Origin: Enterococcus sp. DIV1094
Lineage (GTDB): Bacteria > Bacillota > Bacilli > Lactobacillales > Enterococcaceae
DNA: 64,000 nt
Direction of reading: 5' to 3'
NCBI RefSeq assembly: GCF_017316305.2
Contig: NZ_CP147250.1
Location: 2,851,001 to 2,915,000, forward strand
The translations under genes and the position numbers were made by a program. The first letter of the stretch is position 1. The number at the start of each line of letters is the position of its first letter. This document shows, in pieces, positions 1 to 8,309 of the stretch. The notes beneath the pieces were generated by a model. That model was not told where the DNA came from and searched no databases. It saw only the letters and a list, made by a program, of their open reading frames with translations.

Positions 1-168
1 TATAAACCGGGTGAAGAATGGTTCGATCCTTTGTATCGCGGGAAAATTTGTGAACCTTATACATCTTTATCACCTGTAGAATGGACCTCTCCACTCTACC
101 CCGAGCATGATCAAATCTATTTAGCAGAATGCGTGGCGAATCTTGAACAAAAAGGAATCGTCTTGTAA
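1..168 (+). CDS. C-terminal end of an unidentified protein (cut by window edge)
   Basis: An open frame runs from base 1 to a TAA at 166-168 and encodes 55 residues ending EQKGIVL. It is rich in aromatic residues and prolines (EEWFDPLYRG, VEWTSPLYPEHD). The 5' part lies outside the window, so no start or full domain can be seen. A strong hairpin terminator follows 26 bp later, which supports it as the real end of a gene. I do not recognise the family. Confidence 0.5.
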   Translation, partial: YKPGEEWFDPLYRGKICEPYTSLSPVEWTSPLYPEHDQIYLAECVANLEQKGIVL

Positions 169-194
169 AAAAGCGTTATCGATCAAACTATAGC

Positions 195-229
195 AAAAAG
201 CTCTCGATCTAAGGATCGAGAGCTTTTTT
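195..229. terminator. Bidirectional intrinsic terminator
   Basis: Perfect inverted repeat AAAGCTCTCGATC / GATCGAGAGCTTT with an A-run before and a T-run after. It sits between two convergent genes and can serve both. Confidence 0.9.
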
Positions 230-231
230 AA

Positions 232-681
232 TCAATTCTCTATTACGTACTCCATCATTGTCCCATCATCAGATTTTACAAATCCAGTTTTTTTGTAAAA
301 TTCAGCTGCTTGTTTTCCTCCAGTAATCAGAAATAGATTATTTATTCCTTCTTCTTCCAAAATATTCGCAGTGAATTTCATTAATTTTTTACCAACACCT
401 TGCTTTTGGAGCTGTGCGGCAACATTGAATTCATCAATACAAAATTGTTTCCAATTATCGTAATAATAATCAATTCTACCTAAACACATTGCGATGATCT
501 GTTCATCTTTTTCGACTATGTACCCTCTCGCATTGATGCCACTCATCGTCGCCCGGATCCTAAGCAAGGCTTCTTCCTTTGTCCATTGATTGAACCAAGG
601 GGCTCCACCATACGCAGCAACTAAAATTTCGGAACAAGTAGAATAATCTTCTGGATCGATACTTCTAAAATTCAAATTCAA
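232..681 (-). CDS. GNAT family N-acetyltransferase
   Basis: Compact single-domain acetyltransferase of about 150 residues. The acetyl-CoA binding region is visible as QLQKQGVGKKLMKF (the Q/RxxGxG/A loop), followed by the C-terminal helix EFYKKTGFV typical of GNAT folds. The substrate cannot be predicted. The start is ambiguous: AAAGGAG lies only 2 nt before an ATG at 687 but 8 nt before an in-frame TTG at 681, so TTG is preferred. It is monocistronic, convergent with the truncated upstream gene and separated from it by a terminator. Confidence 0.8.
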   Translation of the reverse strand: MNLNFRSIDPEDYSTCSEILVAAYGGAPWFNQWTKEEALLRIRATMSGINARGYIVEKDEQIIAMCLGRIDYYYDNWKQFCIDEFNVAAQLQKQGVGKKLMKFTANILEEEGINNLFLITGGKQAAEFYKKTGFVKSDDGTMMEYVIEN

Positions 682-707
682 GCTCATCACTCCTTTAAAA
701 ATGATTA

Positions 708-740
708 TAAAAAAACTGTCCTTTCAATGAAAGAACAGTT
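708..740 (-). terminator. Terminator of the cold shock gene
   Basis: Hairpin AACTGTTCTTTC / GAAAGGACAGTT followed by a T-run on the minus strand, directly downstream of the csp stop codon. Confidence 0.85.
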
Positions 741-756
741 AAACATAAATGTTTGA

Positions 757-957
757 TTATGCTTTAACGATGTTGATTGCTTGAGGGCCACGTTGTCCAT
801 CTTCAACATCAAAAGTCACAGCTTGACCTTCGTCTAATGTTTTGAAACCTTCACCTTGGATAGCTGAAAAATGAGCGAATACGTCATTTCCATCTTCACC
901 AGTGATAAATCCAAAACCTTTGTCTGCGTTAAACCATTTTACTGTACCGTTATTCAT
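757..957 (-). CDS. csp: Cold shock protein, CspA family
   Basis: 66-residue single OB-fold nucleic-acid binding protein. It carries both RNA-binding motifs, RNP1 (KGFGFI) and RNP2 (VFAHF), and the usual N-terminus [11 protein letters not shown]. Proteins of this family bind single-stranded RNA/DNA and act as RNA chaperones. The ribosome binding site is AGGAGG. The next gene upstream begins about 190 bp away, leaving room for the long 5' leader common in csp genes, though I did not identify a defined cold-box. Confidence 0.95.
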   Translation of the reverse strand: MNNGTVKWFNADKGFGFITGEDGNDVFAHFSAIQGEGFKTLDEGQAVTFDVEDGQRGPQAINIVKA

Positions 958-1142
958 ATATATTTCCTCCTGATACGTATCAACGTACGTTTATAGTGCA
1001 ATAAATATTTGATAGGCAAAAGGAGTCTTATAATGATTAAGTTATAGCTCAAATTACGTTTCAAAATAGATTACTTACTTACTATAGCATGGTGATTCAG
1101 AAAACACAACTATAAACCCTCGCAACATTTACATCTACCAAT

Positions 1143-1619
1143 CTAATGTAACTTTTTGATTTTTTCATTGAACAAAGGAATGTCTTTTTTCTGATAGATG
1201 ATTCCCTGATTTTTCATTAGGAATCGCTCACTGATATTCATTAACATTTGTTTGATTCCATCAATGGCTTCTTCTGGAGCAGCCCCTTGTACAAACCAAA
1301 AAATAGGTTTCTGATATAACGGTGCTTCTGCGGTATCCAAGCCAGTTTGAAACAAATCCGTCCAACGATCGATAAATGTTTTTAATAAACCCGTCACATC
1401 CCACCAATAAATTGGTGTCCCAATGATCAAGACATCCGCTTTCGCTACTACATCCATCACTAATTGAAATTCGTCTATTCCTGTTACTTGTCCTAATTGG
1501 TTGATTCGGTAATCAGCTAAATGCAAGACCGAATAATTGATATCAGCTAAGATTTTTTCTCCCCATTTAGCAGTCATGCCGTTTTTATTAGGACTTGCAT
1601 TGATAAATAAAACATTCAT
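1143..1619 (-). CDS. Flavodoxin-like NAD(P)H-dependent oxidoreductase
   Basis: About 158 residues with the flavodoxin-like fold of NADPH-dependent FMN reductases and quinone reductases. Visible are an N-terminal phosphate-binding loop after the first strand (INASPNKNGMT) and the TPIYWWDVTGLLKTFIDR segment that packs on the flavin. The start at 1619 is chosen because GGGAGG lies 7 nt upstream; two in-frame ATGs at 1634 and 1625 overlap or abut the ribosome binding site. No operon partner. The substrate is unknown. Confidence 0.8.
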   Translation of the reverse strand: MNVLFINASPNKNGMTAKWGEKILADINYSVLHLADYRINQLGQVTGIDEFQLVMDVVAKADVLIIGTPIYWWDVTGLLKTFIDRWTDLFQTGLDTAEAPLYQKPIFWFVQGAAPEEAIDGIKQMLMNISERFLMKNQGIIYQKKDIPLFNEKIKKLH

Positions 1620-2032
1620 TTTCATTCCTCCCATCTTCTTTCTCTCACCGCAACAACCCTTGTTAACTTAAAAATGAGATATTTTCTATATTAGAACGAT
1701 TATGATATCAAAACAATACTTTTCTTATTTAAATATAACATTTTTTACATTAATAAAACAAATATTAAAATGGATGATACCAGAAAATCTGTCTATTATT
1801 TTTGTTTTTGTAATGATAAAATAATTATTGTTTGTTATCTTTAGTTTATATAATTATAACATTACGCACACTACTTCTTTTCGTCTTTCTTCTATTGAAA
1901 TGTCACTCTCTAACTGGGTTTGTCGGTTCGAATCCGACATAGAGAATACGGTCAGTTACCGTAAATCGACCATTCACTTTTATTTGGGGGAGCTTTGTAT
2001 GAAAGTGATCGGTTTAGAAACAGGAGGAAAAA
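1620..2032. other. AT-rich intergenic region holding the 5' leader of the next gene
   Basis: No gene. The left part is plain AT-rich DNA upstream of the oxidoreductase. The right part holds a candidate promoter (TTGTTT at 1828, TATAAT at 1849, spacer 15), a tRNA T-arm-like minihelix at 1907-1945 and a smaller hairpin (TACGG/CCGTA) near 1946-1963, all in the leader of the gene at 2033. Confidence 0.6.
1907..1945 (+). other. tRNA T-arm/acceptor-like minihelix in a 5' leader
   Basis: The sequence TGTCGG-TTCGAAT-CCGACA forms a T-stem with a canonical 7-nt T-loop. It is stacked on an outer stem TCTCTA / TAGAGA resembling an acceptor stem. No D-arm or anticodon arm and no CCA are present, so this is not a tRNA gene. 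It could be a tRNA remnant, a tRNA-mimic leader element or an old attachment site. Confidence 0.5.
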
Positions 2033-2779
2033 ATGGATTTATTGATGTTATTGTTAGGGTTTATGAGTTTGATGATTGGTGTACTATTACCTAGTCTATC
2101 AAACAAAAAGAGCAAAAAGAATTGGCAGCGTCATTTGATTTTACTGAGTGCCTTATTCGGTTTTGTATTGATCAGCAGTGCTTGTGGATCTGGAACCGAA
2201 CAGACTTCCAAAGCGGACACTGCTACAACAGAAACAAGTTCGCAACCGAGCGATGAAGAAGAAGCTGCTGAACAGAAAAAAGCAGAGGAAAAAAAGAAAG
2301 AAGAAGAAAGGCTAGCAGCCGAGAAAAAAGCGCAAGAAGAAAAAGCAAAACAAGAAGCTGAAAAGAAAGCACAAGAAGAACAGGCAAGACAAGAAGCTGA
2401 AAAGAAAGCGCAAGAAGAACAGGCAAAGCAAGAAGCTGAACGAAAAGCACAAGAAGAACAAGCGCGATTAGAAGCAGAAAGAATTGCACAAGAAGCTGAG
2501 CAAGCCCGGATTGCTGAAGAAGCACGTGTAGCTGCTGAACAAGCCGAAGCACAACGAGTGGCGCAAGAACAAGCTGCTGCCGCTGAAGCACAACGAGTGG
2601 CACAAGAACAAGCAGCTGCTGCTGAGGCACAACAAGCCCAAGCGAATGAAGGACAAGTCCTTGTCACAAGCACTGGAAAGAAATACCACACCCATAAATG
2701 TGGTAACGGCACTTATTATCCAGCAACAATGAGCGAAGCGTTGGCACGTGGATTGACTCCTTGCGAAAAATGTTTTTAA
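2033..2779 (+). CDS. Membrane-anchored coiled-coil protein with C-terminal Cys/His metal-binding motif
   Basis: 248 residues. Residues 1-22 form one hydrophobic segment; after a basic stretch, residues 34-51 form a second one ending ISSAC, a weak lipobox. Residues about 75-200 are an acidic/basic alanine-glutamate-rich coiled coil built from repeats such as KAQEEQARQEAE. The C-terminus reads GKKYHTHKCGNGTYYP..GLTPCEKCF, a C-x-x-C plus H-x-x-x-C pattern seen at the ends of surface or nuclease proteins in lactic acid bacteria and resembling Ada-type zinc sites. AGGAGG precedes the ATG and a strong terminator follows. The function is unknown; a surface-exposed stalk with a zinc-binding tip is my inference. 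Confidence 0.8.
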   Translation: MDLLMLLLGFMSLMIGVLLPSLSNKKSKKNWQRHLILLSALFGFVLISSACGSGTEQTSKADTATTETSSQPSDEEEAAEQKKAEEKKKEEERLAAEKKAQEEKAKQEAEKKAQEEQARQEAEKKAQEEQAKQEAERKAQEEQARLEAERIAQEAEQARIAEEARVAAEQAEAQRVAQEQAAAAEAQRVAQEQAAAAEAQQAQANEGQVLVTSTGKKYHTHKCGNGTYYPATMSEALARGLTPCEKCF

Positions 2780-2794
2780 AAAACTTAGTTTATA

Positions 2795-2839
2795 CCGTAT
2801 AAAAAATGGGGTTCCCCCTATTTTTTATACGGCTTTTTA
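2795..2839 (+). terminator. Strong intrinsic terminator
   Basis: Inverted repeat CCGTATAAAAAAT / ATTTTTTATACGG around GGGttCCC, followed by T's. It ends the coiled-coil protein gene. Confidence 0.9.
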
Positions 2840-3016
2840 TATACTTTTTTTAGAATAGAAAACAGCATGCAGTCTATCCCCCGCTCCATATAATAATAAT
2901 TATTATTTAATAAAGATACAGTTGCTTCTATTCATCCATCTGTGCTATAATAACTATGGAATTTCGTTATCAACGTATCGTTGCCTTTCATAAGAACAAC
3001 AGAAAGGAGAATGACT

Positions 3017-3166
3017 ATGACATTCTATAACAAAGAACTACAATATCGTGTCACTCTTAACACCGATTTAAATCTTTTCGTCGTTTTTGACAAAGAGGAT
3101 AGCAATCGCGTAGCTACTGGTGTAACGATCGAACAAGCAGTGCAAGAACTTAAAAAATCCGCATAG
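3017..3166 (+). CDS. Small hypothetical protein (49 aa)
   Basis: 49 codons, MTFYNKELQY to VQELKKSA. AAAGGAG lies 7 nt before the ATG at 3017; an earlier in-frame ATG at 3011 is too close to it. A short beta-rich start (YRVTLNTDLNLFVVFD) followed by a helix (IEQAVQELKK) suggests a folded domain. A terminator follows at 3209. I do not recognise the family; the good ribosome binding site and terminator support it as real. Confidence 0.65.
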   Translation: MTFYNKELQYRVTLNTDLNLFVVFDKEDSNRVATGVTIEQAVQELKKSA

Positions 3167-3208
3167 GAGTGAAACCCCGAATGGACGATTGCAACTCTAG
3201 TTCACAAT

Positions 3209-3244
3209 AAAGACACCTACTTGAAGGTCAAAGTAGGTGTCTTT
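3209..3244. terminator. Intrinsic terminator
   Basis: Inverted repeat AAAGACACCTACTT / AAGTAGGTGTCTTT with a 7-nt loop, 43 bp after the small protein gene. Confidence 0.75.
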
Positions 3245-3420
3245 AATTATATGTATCCCCTCTTCGACTCTTATCTTATAAGTCCTCACACGGCGCTCAA
3301 CATACATGATCCTTTCAATGATGATCTAAGACTAGCAGTATTGAAGCAAGTTATGCTAAAATTTATTTTTATAGAAACATTGTTACTAAGTATGAAATTT
3401 AGCGCAAGGAGGTTTAGTGT

Positions 3421-3635
3421 AGAAAGCAAAATGGATCATCAATGATTTTCTTACTTGTTTTCTCCCTTTTATGGAAAAAAATTTAACCGTTTGGACGCTA
3501 TTATTATGTTTGATCGTCGGATTAGTCTTGTTAGTTTTCAATTTGATCAGCTGGACAACTTATTTTGTTGTTCTGATCATCGTTGGTGGATTGACTATAC
3601 TCGAAAAAAAACGTCGATCAAATCAAGAAAAATAA
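3421..3635 (+). pseudogene. Small two-TM membrane protein gene that appears to have lost its start codon
   Basis: An open frame (KAKWIINDFLTCFLPF, then MEKNLTVWTLL.. to RRSNQEK) runs to a TAA at 3633-3635. AAGGAGG at 3406-3412 is ideally placed for a start at about 3421, but the sequence reads GTAGAAAGC where GTATGAAAGC would give ATG-AAA-GC, so one missing T would explain the loss. The only remaining ATG in frame is at 3471 and has no ribosome binding site. The product would be about 71 residues with two adjacent hydrophobic segments and a basic tail. A terminator follows at 3650. Family unknown. Confidence 0.5.
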
Positions 3636-3649
3636 AAGCTTCGATCATT

Positions 3650-3680
3650 AAAAAAGAGCCGGATCTACTGGCTCTTTTTT
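3650..3680 (+). terminator. Intrinsic terminator
   Basis: AAAAAAGAGCC, 9-nt loop, GGCTCTTTTTT. It ends the small membrane protein transcript. Confidence 0.9.
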
Positions 3681-3754
3681 CAATATTCATTATGTTTTTC
3701 TACCCACCATTACTTATTTTCTTCATTGACTTTAAATTCTATATGAGTCAGTCC

Positions 3755-4549
3755 TCAGTCAATAAAAACTCTGGCTTCATAGATGATTTCTTCTAATGTT
3801 CCCGTTGCCGCTTCTGCTTCGATCGCAAGAACCTTTCCTTTTTTACTAAATATTTCGGGAAACAATTCTGGAAGATTTTCACCATAGTTTTTAGGTGTAA
3901 AACGGCAGGCATACTGCCCACTTGGTAAAACTTTGATATTTTCACAGATATTTGTTGTAGGCATGATCTCTAAAAACATATATTGTTGAATATTTTCGTC
4001 TGTAAACTCATAGAGAAAACCAAAATCATATAAAGGTTCATAGCCACCTTCAAGCGAACGCTCAAATAATTTTGCCGCTTCTGTATAAAGCGTCTTTTTA
4101 TTATCAGTGGGCTGATAAGGAAAAACATACAGATATTTCTCATTCATCTTCCGGATATGTTGATTTTTTGAATGTCGATATTTTTTAAGGAGTTCGACCT
4201 CCTCTTTCAACGCTTGCATGCCTTTTAAGTTTTGCTGAAGCGCATCGATTTTTTGCTTCATTAGTTCTTCACTATAGGTCAAAAAAGAAAGATAGTCGAT
4301 TGAACTTTTGGAATCGCCAAATCGGTGCAGCTCTTTTAACGGTATACCGATCTCTACACATGCTTGAATCAGTTCAACTGCACTCACTTGAGCTAATGAA
4401 TAGTAGCGGTAACCCGAGCTTGGATTGACATACACGGGCAACAGGACCCCAATCTGCTCATAATATCTTAATGACTTAATGTTGACACCGGTGATTTTCG
4501 CCAATTCTCCGATAGACAACAGTTCACTTTTTATGTCAGTTTCTCTCAT
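3755..4549 (-). CDS. MerR family transcriptional regulator with effector-binding domain
   Basis: 264 residues. Residues about 10-80 are a MerR winged helix-turn-helix (LLSIGELAKITGVNIKSLRYYEQIG, here split by function: helix-turn-helix then wing YRYYS). A dimerisation coiled coil follows, then a C-terminal domain of about 150 residues resembling the GyrI/BmrR drug-binding fold. Such regulators activate promoters with overlong spacers in response to small hydrophobic ligands. ATG at 4549 is chosen because AGGAG lies 7 nt upstream; the ATG at 4555 is too close. A TATAAT-like -10 is present on the minus strand at 4602-4607. Its target is not evident; no drug pump lies next to it. Confidence 0.85.
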   Translation of the reverse strand: MRETDIKSELLSIGELAKITGVNIKSLRYYEQIGVLLPVYVNPSSGYRYYSLAQVSAVELIQACVEIGIPLKELHRFGDSKSSIDYLSFLTYSEELMKQKIDALQQNLKGMQALKEEVELLKKYRHSKNQHIRKMNEKYLYVFPYQPTDNKKTLYTEAAKLFERSLEGGYEPLYDFGFLYEFTDENIQQYMFLEIMPTTNICENIKVLPSGQYACRFTPKNYGENLPELFPEIFSKKGKVLAIEAEAATGTLEEIIYEARVFID

Positions 4550-4964
4550 TTCCATTCTCCTACATGTCAGATACGGCTTAGTATCAAGTATTTAGATATT
4601 GATTATACCATAAAAAAACGAAACACTTTACATATTTTTGTTATTTTTTAACAAACAAATAAAACAAGAATTGCAATTATTCACATCTGCCCTTCTCCTT
4701 TCCTCTTTGTTATAAATGGTGTTTCGAACTATTTCCAATCGGTTCTTTCGTTCTATCTTAAAAAAACAAATATATTCGAACATAGTCTTGTATTATTCAT
4801 TATACAAAGATATAATATTAATGTGTTTTCGATGATAAACCAAAGAAGATATAATAAAAAATATTTCCAGAAATGAATAGGCTTTCACATCATATTAGTG
4901 ATTCATCCTTTAGTAACTACTACATATTTACATAGTAGTAAAAATAAATTTTTGGGGGAAGAAA
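4550..4964. other. AT-rich divergent promoter region
   Basis: 415 bp between the merR gene and the lipoprotein gene. It contains a minus-strand -10 (TATAAT, 4602-4607) and an imperfect dyad GATAC / GTATC near 4570-4586 in the merR leader. No gene or stable hairpin is seen in the remainder. Confidence 0.5.
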
Positions 4965-5981
4965 ATGAAAAAAATCGTTAGTCGTTCCATTATGTTATTC
5001 GTTCTGCTATTTCTAACTGCCTGTGGAAGGCAAATCAGTGTTGATGATTTAAAAGAAAATGATTGGTTGATCGAGGATATGGAGGAAGTAAACGTGATTG
5101 CTTCTTTTTCAAATCATGTTATCTCGTTTCGTATCGATCCTTCTTCCTATCAATCGACAGCTACGAATGAATGGGAAGCATTTGGCGAAGAATTAGCAAA
5201 ATCCATGATCGAAGAATTTGAATTTAAGATCGAATACAGTTTAGAAGGCAATACCATGACTTGGGAAAATGACGAAGGTACTGCCAAATATACAGTATCT
5301 AAAGAAGATAAAAATATTATTCTAACACCCGTCGAAGGTAGTGAAACAGATGAAAAACTCGTTTTGAAACCATACGATAAAAGCAAAACAGCAACCTCTT
5401 CTACTCGCTCAGACAGCACAGAAACACAAACATCCGAAACAGATGATTCATCACTTGTTGATATCACAGATAACTCGACCGAATTAAGCGACTCGGATAA
5501 TCTATCAGGCGATTCCGCTTTTGGAAAACGTTCAAATCCTGTTCCACTAGGCACACCGATTACTTTCGATACGGTATATTATGATGATGACTATGAAGAC
5601 ATTGAAGCTAATCTTACAATAACGGTTAGTAACGTGATTCGTGGCGAAGAGGCGTTTAATCATATGGTCAGCCTCAACGAATTCAATGAACCAGCCCCAG
5701 AAGGAAAAGAATGGGTGATGTTCGATGTGGAAATGACCGTCAATAAAGGGAGTCAAGATTATCCATACCGCGGGCTTTCCTTATTTGTACCAATTAGTTC
5801 TTCCGGTGAAGAGGTCAATCAAGACGAGTATAGTTACTTAGGTAACGAAGAATTTGGCAGTAAAGATCTATACGAAGGTGGATCAGATAAAGGAAAAGTT
5901 GCATTACTCGTTCCAATCGGAGATGACACACTGATCGAATTCAATGATTTTACCAATCGACTCTTTTTCAAATTACAATAA
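4965..5981 (+). CDS. Lipoprotein with C-terminal DUF4352-like domain
   Basis: 338 residues. Type II signal peptide with lipobox LTAC (cysteine about residue 20). An N-terminal domain of about 110 residues (DDLKENDWLIED.. to GSETDEKLVLKPYD) resembles small enterococcal lipoprotein domains. A Ser/Thr/Asp-rich linker follows at about 145-185. The C-terminal beta-rich domain (PVPLGTPITFDTVYYDDDYE.., then EGKEWVMFDVEMTVNKG) looks like the immunoglobulin-like DUF4352 fold. The ribosome binding site is GGGGGA. Likely anchored on the outer face of the membrane; substrate or partner unknown. Confidence 0.8.
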   Translation: MKKIVSRSIMLFVLLFLTACGRQISVDDLKENDWLIEDMEEVNVIASFSNHVISFRIDPSSYQSTATNEWEAFGEELAKSMIEEFEFKIEYSLEGNTMTWENDEGTAKYTVSKEDKNIILTPVEGSETDEKLVLKPYDKSKTATSSTRSDSTETQTSETDDSSLVDITDNSTELSDSDNLSGDSAFGKRSNPVPLGTPITFDTVYYDDDYEDIEANLTITVSNVIRGEEAFNHMVSLNEFNEPAPEGKEWVMFDVEMTVNKGSQDYPYRGLSLFVPISSSGEEVNQDEYSYLGNEEFGSKDLYEGGSDKGKVALLVPIGDDTLIEFNDFTNRLFFKLQ

Positions 5982-6360
5982 TCTTTGAAATCAAGCATCG
6001 ATTGATAGATCTATAAATTAATTACACTCATGCTTATGTGGCTACTTCAATATAGTCGCCTCGCTCTAAGGAATAAACCGTTCCAGCTGAAATCGTCTAC
6101 TCTATTTTCAGTTGGTATGGTTTATTTTAATGTCCCCTCTCTTCACTCCAATAAAAAAAGAACCAACCTAAGCTTTTACACTTCGATTGATTCTACATCA
6201 TACATCTTCTTTTGATCACCAAAAAAACTTTTAACAGTTATAGATATAATGGATGAAATCAGACAACTGATGATCGTTTTGAAAAACATTCAAAAAAACT
6301 TTTTAAAGTCTCTCAGAATGCGATTCCAGCTTTTCATAAGGAGGTTGATTATTTGCTGTC
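5982..6360. other. Intergenic region without identifiable features
   Basis: 379 bp between the convergent lipoprotein and kinase genes. I see no convincing gene and no strong hairpin terminator. A TATAAT at 6245 lacks a matching -35. AAGGAGGT at about 6340 is followed by no usable ORF. Confidence 0.5.
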
Positions 6361-7551
6361 TTAATTCGCAATCAGTTGATTTGTCTCACGTACGATCATT
6401 CGCTCTTCATTCGTTGGTACGACCATGACAGCAACCTGTCCGTCTTCTTGACTGATCATTGATTGTCTTGAATTGTTTCTTTGTTCATCAACTGTTACGC
6501 CAAAGAATGACAAGCCTTCGCAAGCTAGTTGGCGAATGATTGGTGAGTTTTCTCCGATCCCTGCAGTGAAGATCAACACATCAAGTCCACCCAACTCAGC
6601 AGCATACGAACCGATCGTTTGTTTTACTCGACCACAAAACATGTTCATCGCTAAAATCGCTTTTGGATTTCCTTGTTCAAATGCTTCCTCAATATCACGA
6701 GCATCACTGCTGATACCAGAAACCCCTTTGAAACCAGATTCTTGGTTCATCATTTGCTCGATTTCTGCAAAACTCATCTGTTTTTCTCTACCTAGATACG
6801 TCACGATCGAAGGGTCGATATCGCCACAGCGAGTGCCCATCATGATCCCTGCTAAAGGAGTGAATCCCATACTCGTGATGACGGATCGTCCATTTTTGAT
6901 TGCACAAATGCTCCCACCATTTCCTAAGTGACAAGAAATGATTTTTAAGTCCTCCACATTTTTCCCTAAAGACTTGGCAGCTTCAGCCGCCACATATTGA
7001 TGACTTGTGCCATGGAAACCAAAACGGCGAATCCCTTCTTCTTCATACAAATGATAAGGAATTGGATACAGAAAGTTTTCTTCTGGCATCGTCTGGTGGA
7101 ATGACGTATCAAACACCGCCACTTGCGGACAAGCTGGCAGATTATTTTTGAAAGCTTCGATTCCCATGATGTTGATTGGATTATGCAACGGAGCTAAATG
7201 AGCGAGCGATTTGATTTTTTCTAACGCTTCGTCATCCACTAAGCATGAGCCTTTAAAGAATTCTCCACCATGAGCGACACGATGGCCAACCCCAGTGATT
7301 TCTGATAGATCAGCAACGATTTTTTGTTCCAATAGAAATTCTAATAAGAACTTGACTGCATCTTCATGCGTTTCTCCTTCAACAGAGCGTCTGTTTTTAG
7401 CTTCGTCTAACGAATACGTCAAATCCATTGATGTCGCCAGTCCGATTCGTTCAAACAATCCTTTGGCGATCATTTTTTCTTCAGGAAACTCATACACTTG
7501 AAATTTCAAGGAAGAACTTCCTGAATTGATCGCAATAATTAATTCTTTCAA
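6361..7551 (-). CDS. pduW: Acetate/propionate kinase (AckA/PduW type), last gene of the pdu operon
   Basis: 396 residues, the usual length for acetokinase family enzymes. Motifs: INSGSSSLKFQ (phosphate binding) at the N-terminus, GHRVAHGG, FHGTSHQYV, and IFTAGIGENSP near the C-terminus. It transfers phosphate between acyl-phosphate and ADP; here it would turn propionyl-phosphate from PduL into propionate with ATP gain. The TTG start at 7551 is set by GAGGGG 7 nt upstream, and pduF ends 24 bp upstream in the same orientation. Sequence alone cannot separate acetate from propionate preference; the PduW name rests on position. Confidence 0.85.
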   Translation of the reverse strand: MKELIIAINSGSSSLKFQVYEFPEEKMIAKGLFERIGLATSMDLTYSLDEAKNRRSVEGETHEDAVKFLLEFLLEQKIVADLSEITGVGHRVAHGGEFFKGSCLVDDEALEKIKSLAHLAPLHNPINIMGIEAFKNNLPACPQVAVFDTSFHQTMPEENFLYPIPYHLYEEEGIRRFGFHGTSHQYVAAEAAKSLGKNVEDLKIISCHLGNGGSICAIKNGRSVITSMGFTPLAGIMMGTRCGDIDPSIVTYLGREKQMSFAEIEQMMNQESGFKGVSGISSDARDIEEAFEQGNPKAILAMNMFCGRVKQTIGSYAAELGGLDVLIFTAGIGENSPIIRQLACEGLSFFGVTVDEQRNNSRQSMISQEDGQVAVMVVPTNEERMIVRETNQLIAN

Positions 7552-7575
7552 TGCTTTACCCCTCAATCTAATCTT

Positions 7576-8295
7576 TTACAGAATATTTACTAAAAGCACA
7601 GCAATCGTTGCGCCAACGATTGGACCTACTAATGGCACCCATGCGTACTTCCAGTTGTAGTCAGTGTTTTTATTTGGCAAAGGCATCAATGTATACATCA
7701 AGCGCGGACCAAGGTCACGAGCTGGGTTGATAGCATACCCTGTTGTTGAACCAAATGAGAATGAGATACCGACTAACAAGAATAATGCGACAACCGGTTG
7801 GAATCCTCCTGGGAAGTCTCCTGCTGGAAGTAACAATAAGGTGAAGATAAATGCAAATGTTGCAATGATCTCACTGATCACATTCGCAATTGGTGCATCG
7901 ATGGCTGGACCTGTGGCAAAGATACCTACCGAGTTCCCTTCATCAGCACCAGTTTCTTTGAAATGCGCCATAAACGAAATAGCGGCAATCAACGCACCTA
8001 AGAATGCGCCTGCAAACTGGGCTAAGACAAATGGCACGACCATATTCCACTCAAAAAGCCCGCCAATTGCAAAAGCAATCGAAACCGCAGGATTCAAATG
8101 CCCTGGCGAACCAAAATAGCCAGCCGAATAGATCCCTAACATTACGGCAACGCCCCAACCAAATGCAACTAATACCCAGTTAGCTCCAACTGCTTTTGCT
8201 AAGGTTTTCTTTAGGTTGATACTACAACCAACACCACAACCGAAAAGTGTTAAGACTAACGTTCCAATAAATTCACCCAATACTGTATTATCCAT
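7576..8295 (-). CDS. pduF: Propanediol/glycerol diffusion facilitator (aquaglyceroporin)
   Basis: 239 residues, MIP family channel with six predicted membrane helices and two half-helix signatures: HLNPAVSIAFA and YAINPARDLGPR. The aspartate after the second NPAR fits the glycerol-conducting (GlpF) subgroup rather than water-only channels. It would bring 1,2-propanediol or glycerol into the cell for the microcompartment. GGGGAG lies 6 nt before the ATG. It sits between pduQ and the kinase gene, as in Listeria-type pdu operons. Confidence 0.9.
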   Translation of the reverse strand: MDNTVLGEFIGTLVLTLFGCGVGCSINLKKTLAKAVGANWVLVAFGWGVAVMLGIYSAGYFGSPGHLNPAVSIAFAIGGLFEWNMVVPFVLAQFAGAFLGALIAAISFMAHFKETGADEGNSVGIFATGPAIDAPIANVISEIIATFAFIFTLLLLPAGDFPGGFQPVVALFLLVGISFSFGSTTGYAINPARDLGPRLMYTLMPLPNKNTDYNWKYAWVPLVGPIVGATIAVLLVNIL

Positions 8296-8309
8296 TTTAT
8301 GCTCCCCTT

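Noticed and set aside
1907..1945. Possible tRNA gene
   Set aside because: Only the T-arm and an outer stem are present; D-arm and anticodon arm cannot be folded.
1828..2094. Plus-strand open frame of 88 codons
   Set aside because: It spans the promoter and T-arm-like leader; the next gene has the proper ribosome binding site and domain structure.
2131..2712. Long minus-strand open frames opposite the coiled-coil protein gene
   Set aside because: They are antisense to a repetitive Ala/Glu-rich gene and consist of Ser/Ala/Cys or Leu/Val runs; no ribosome binding site or known domain.
6225..6360. TATAAT and AAGGAGGT suggesting a small plus-strand gene
   Set aside because: No matching -35 and no open frame follows the ribosome-binding-site-like sequence.
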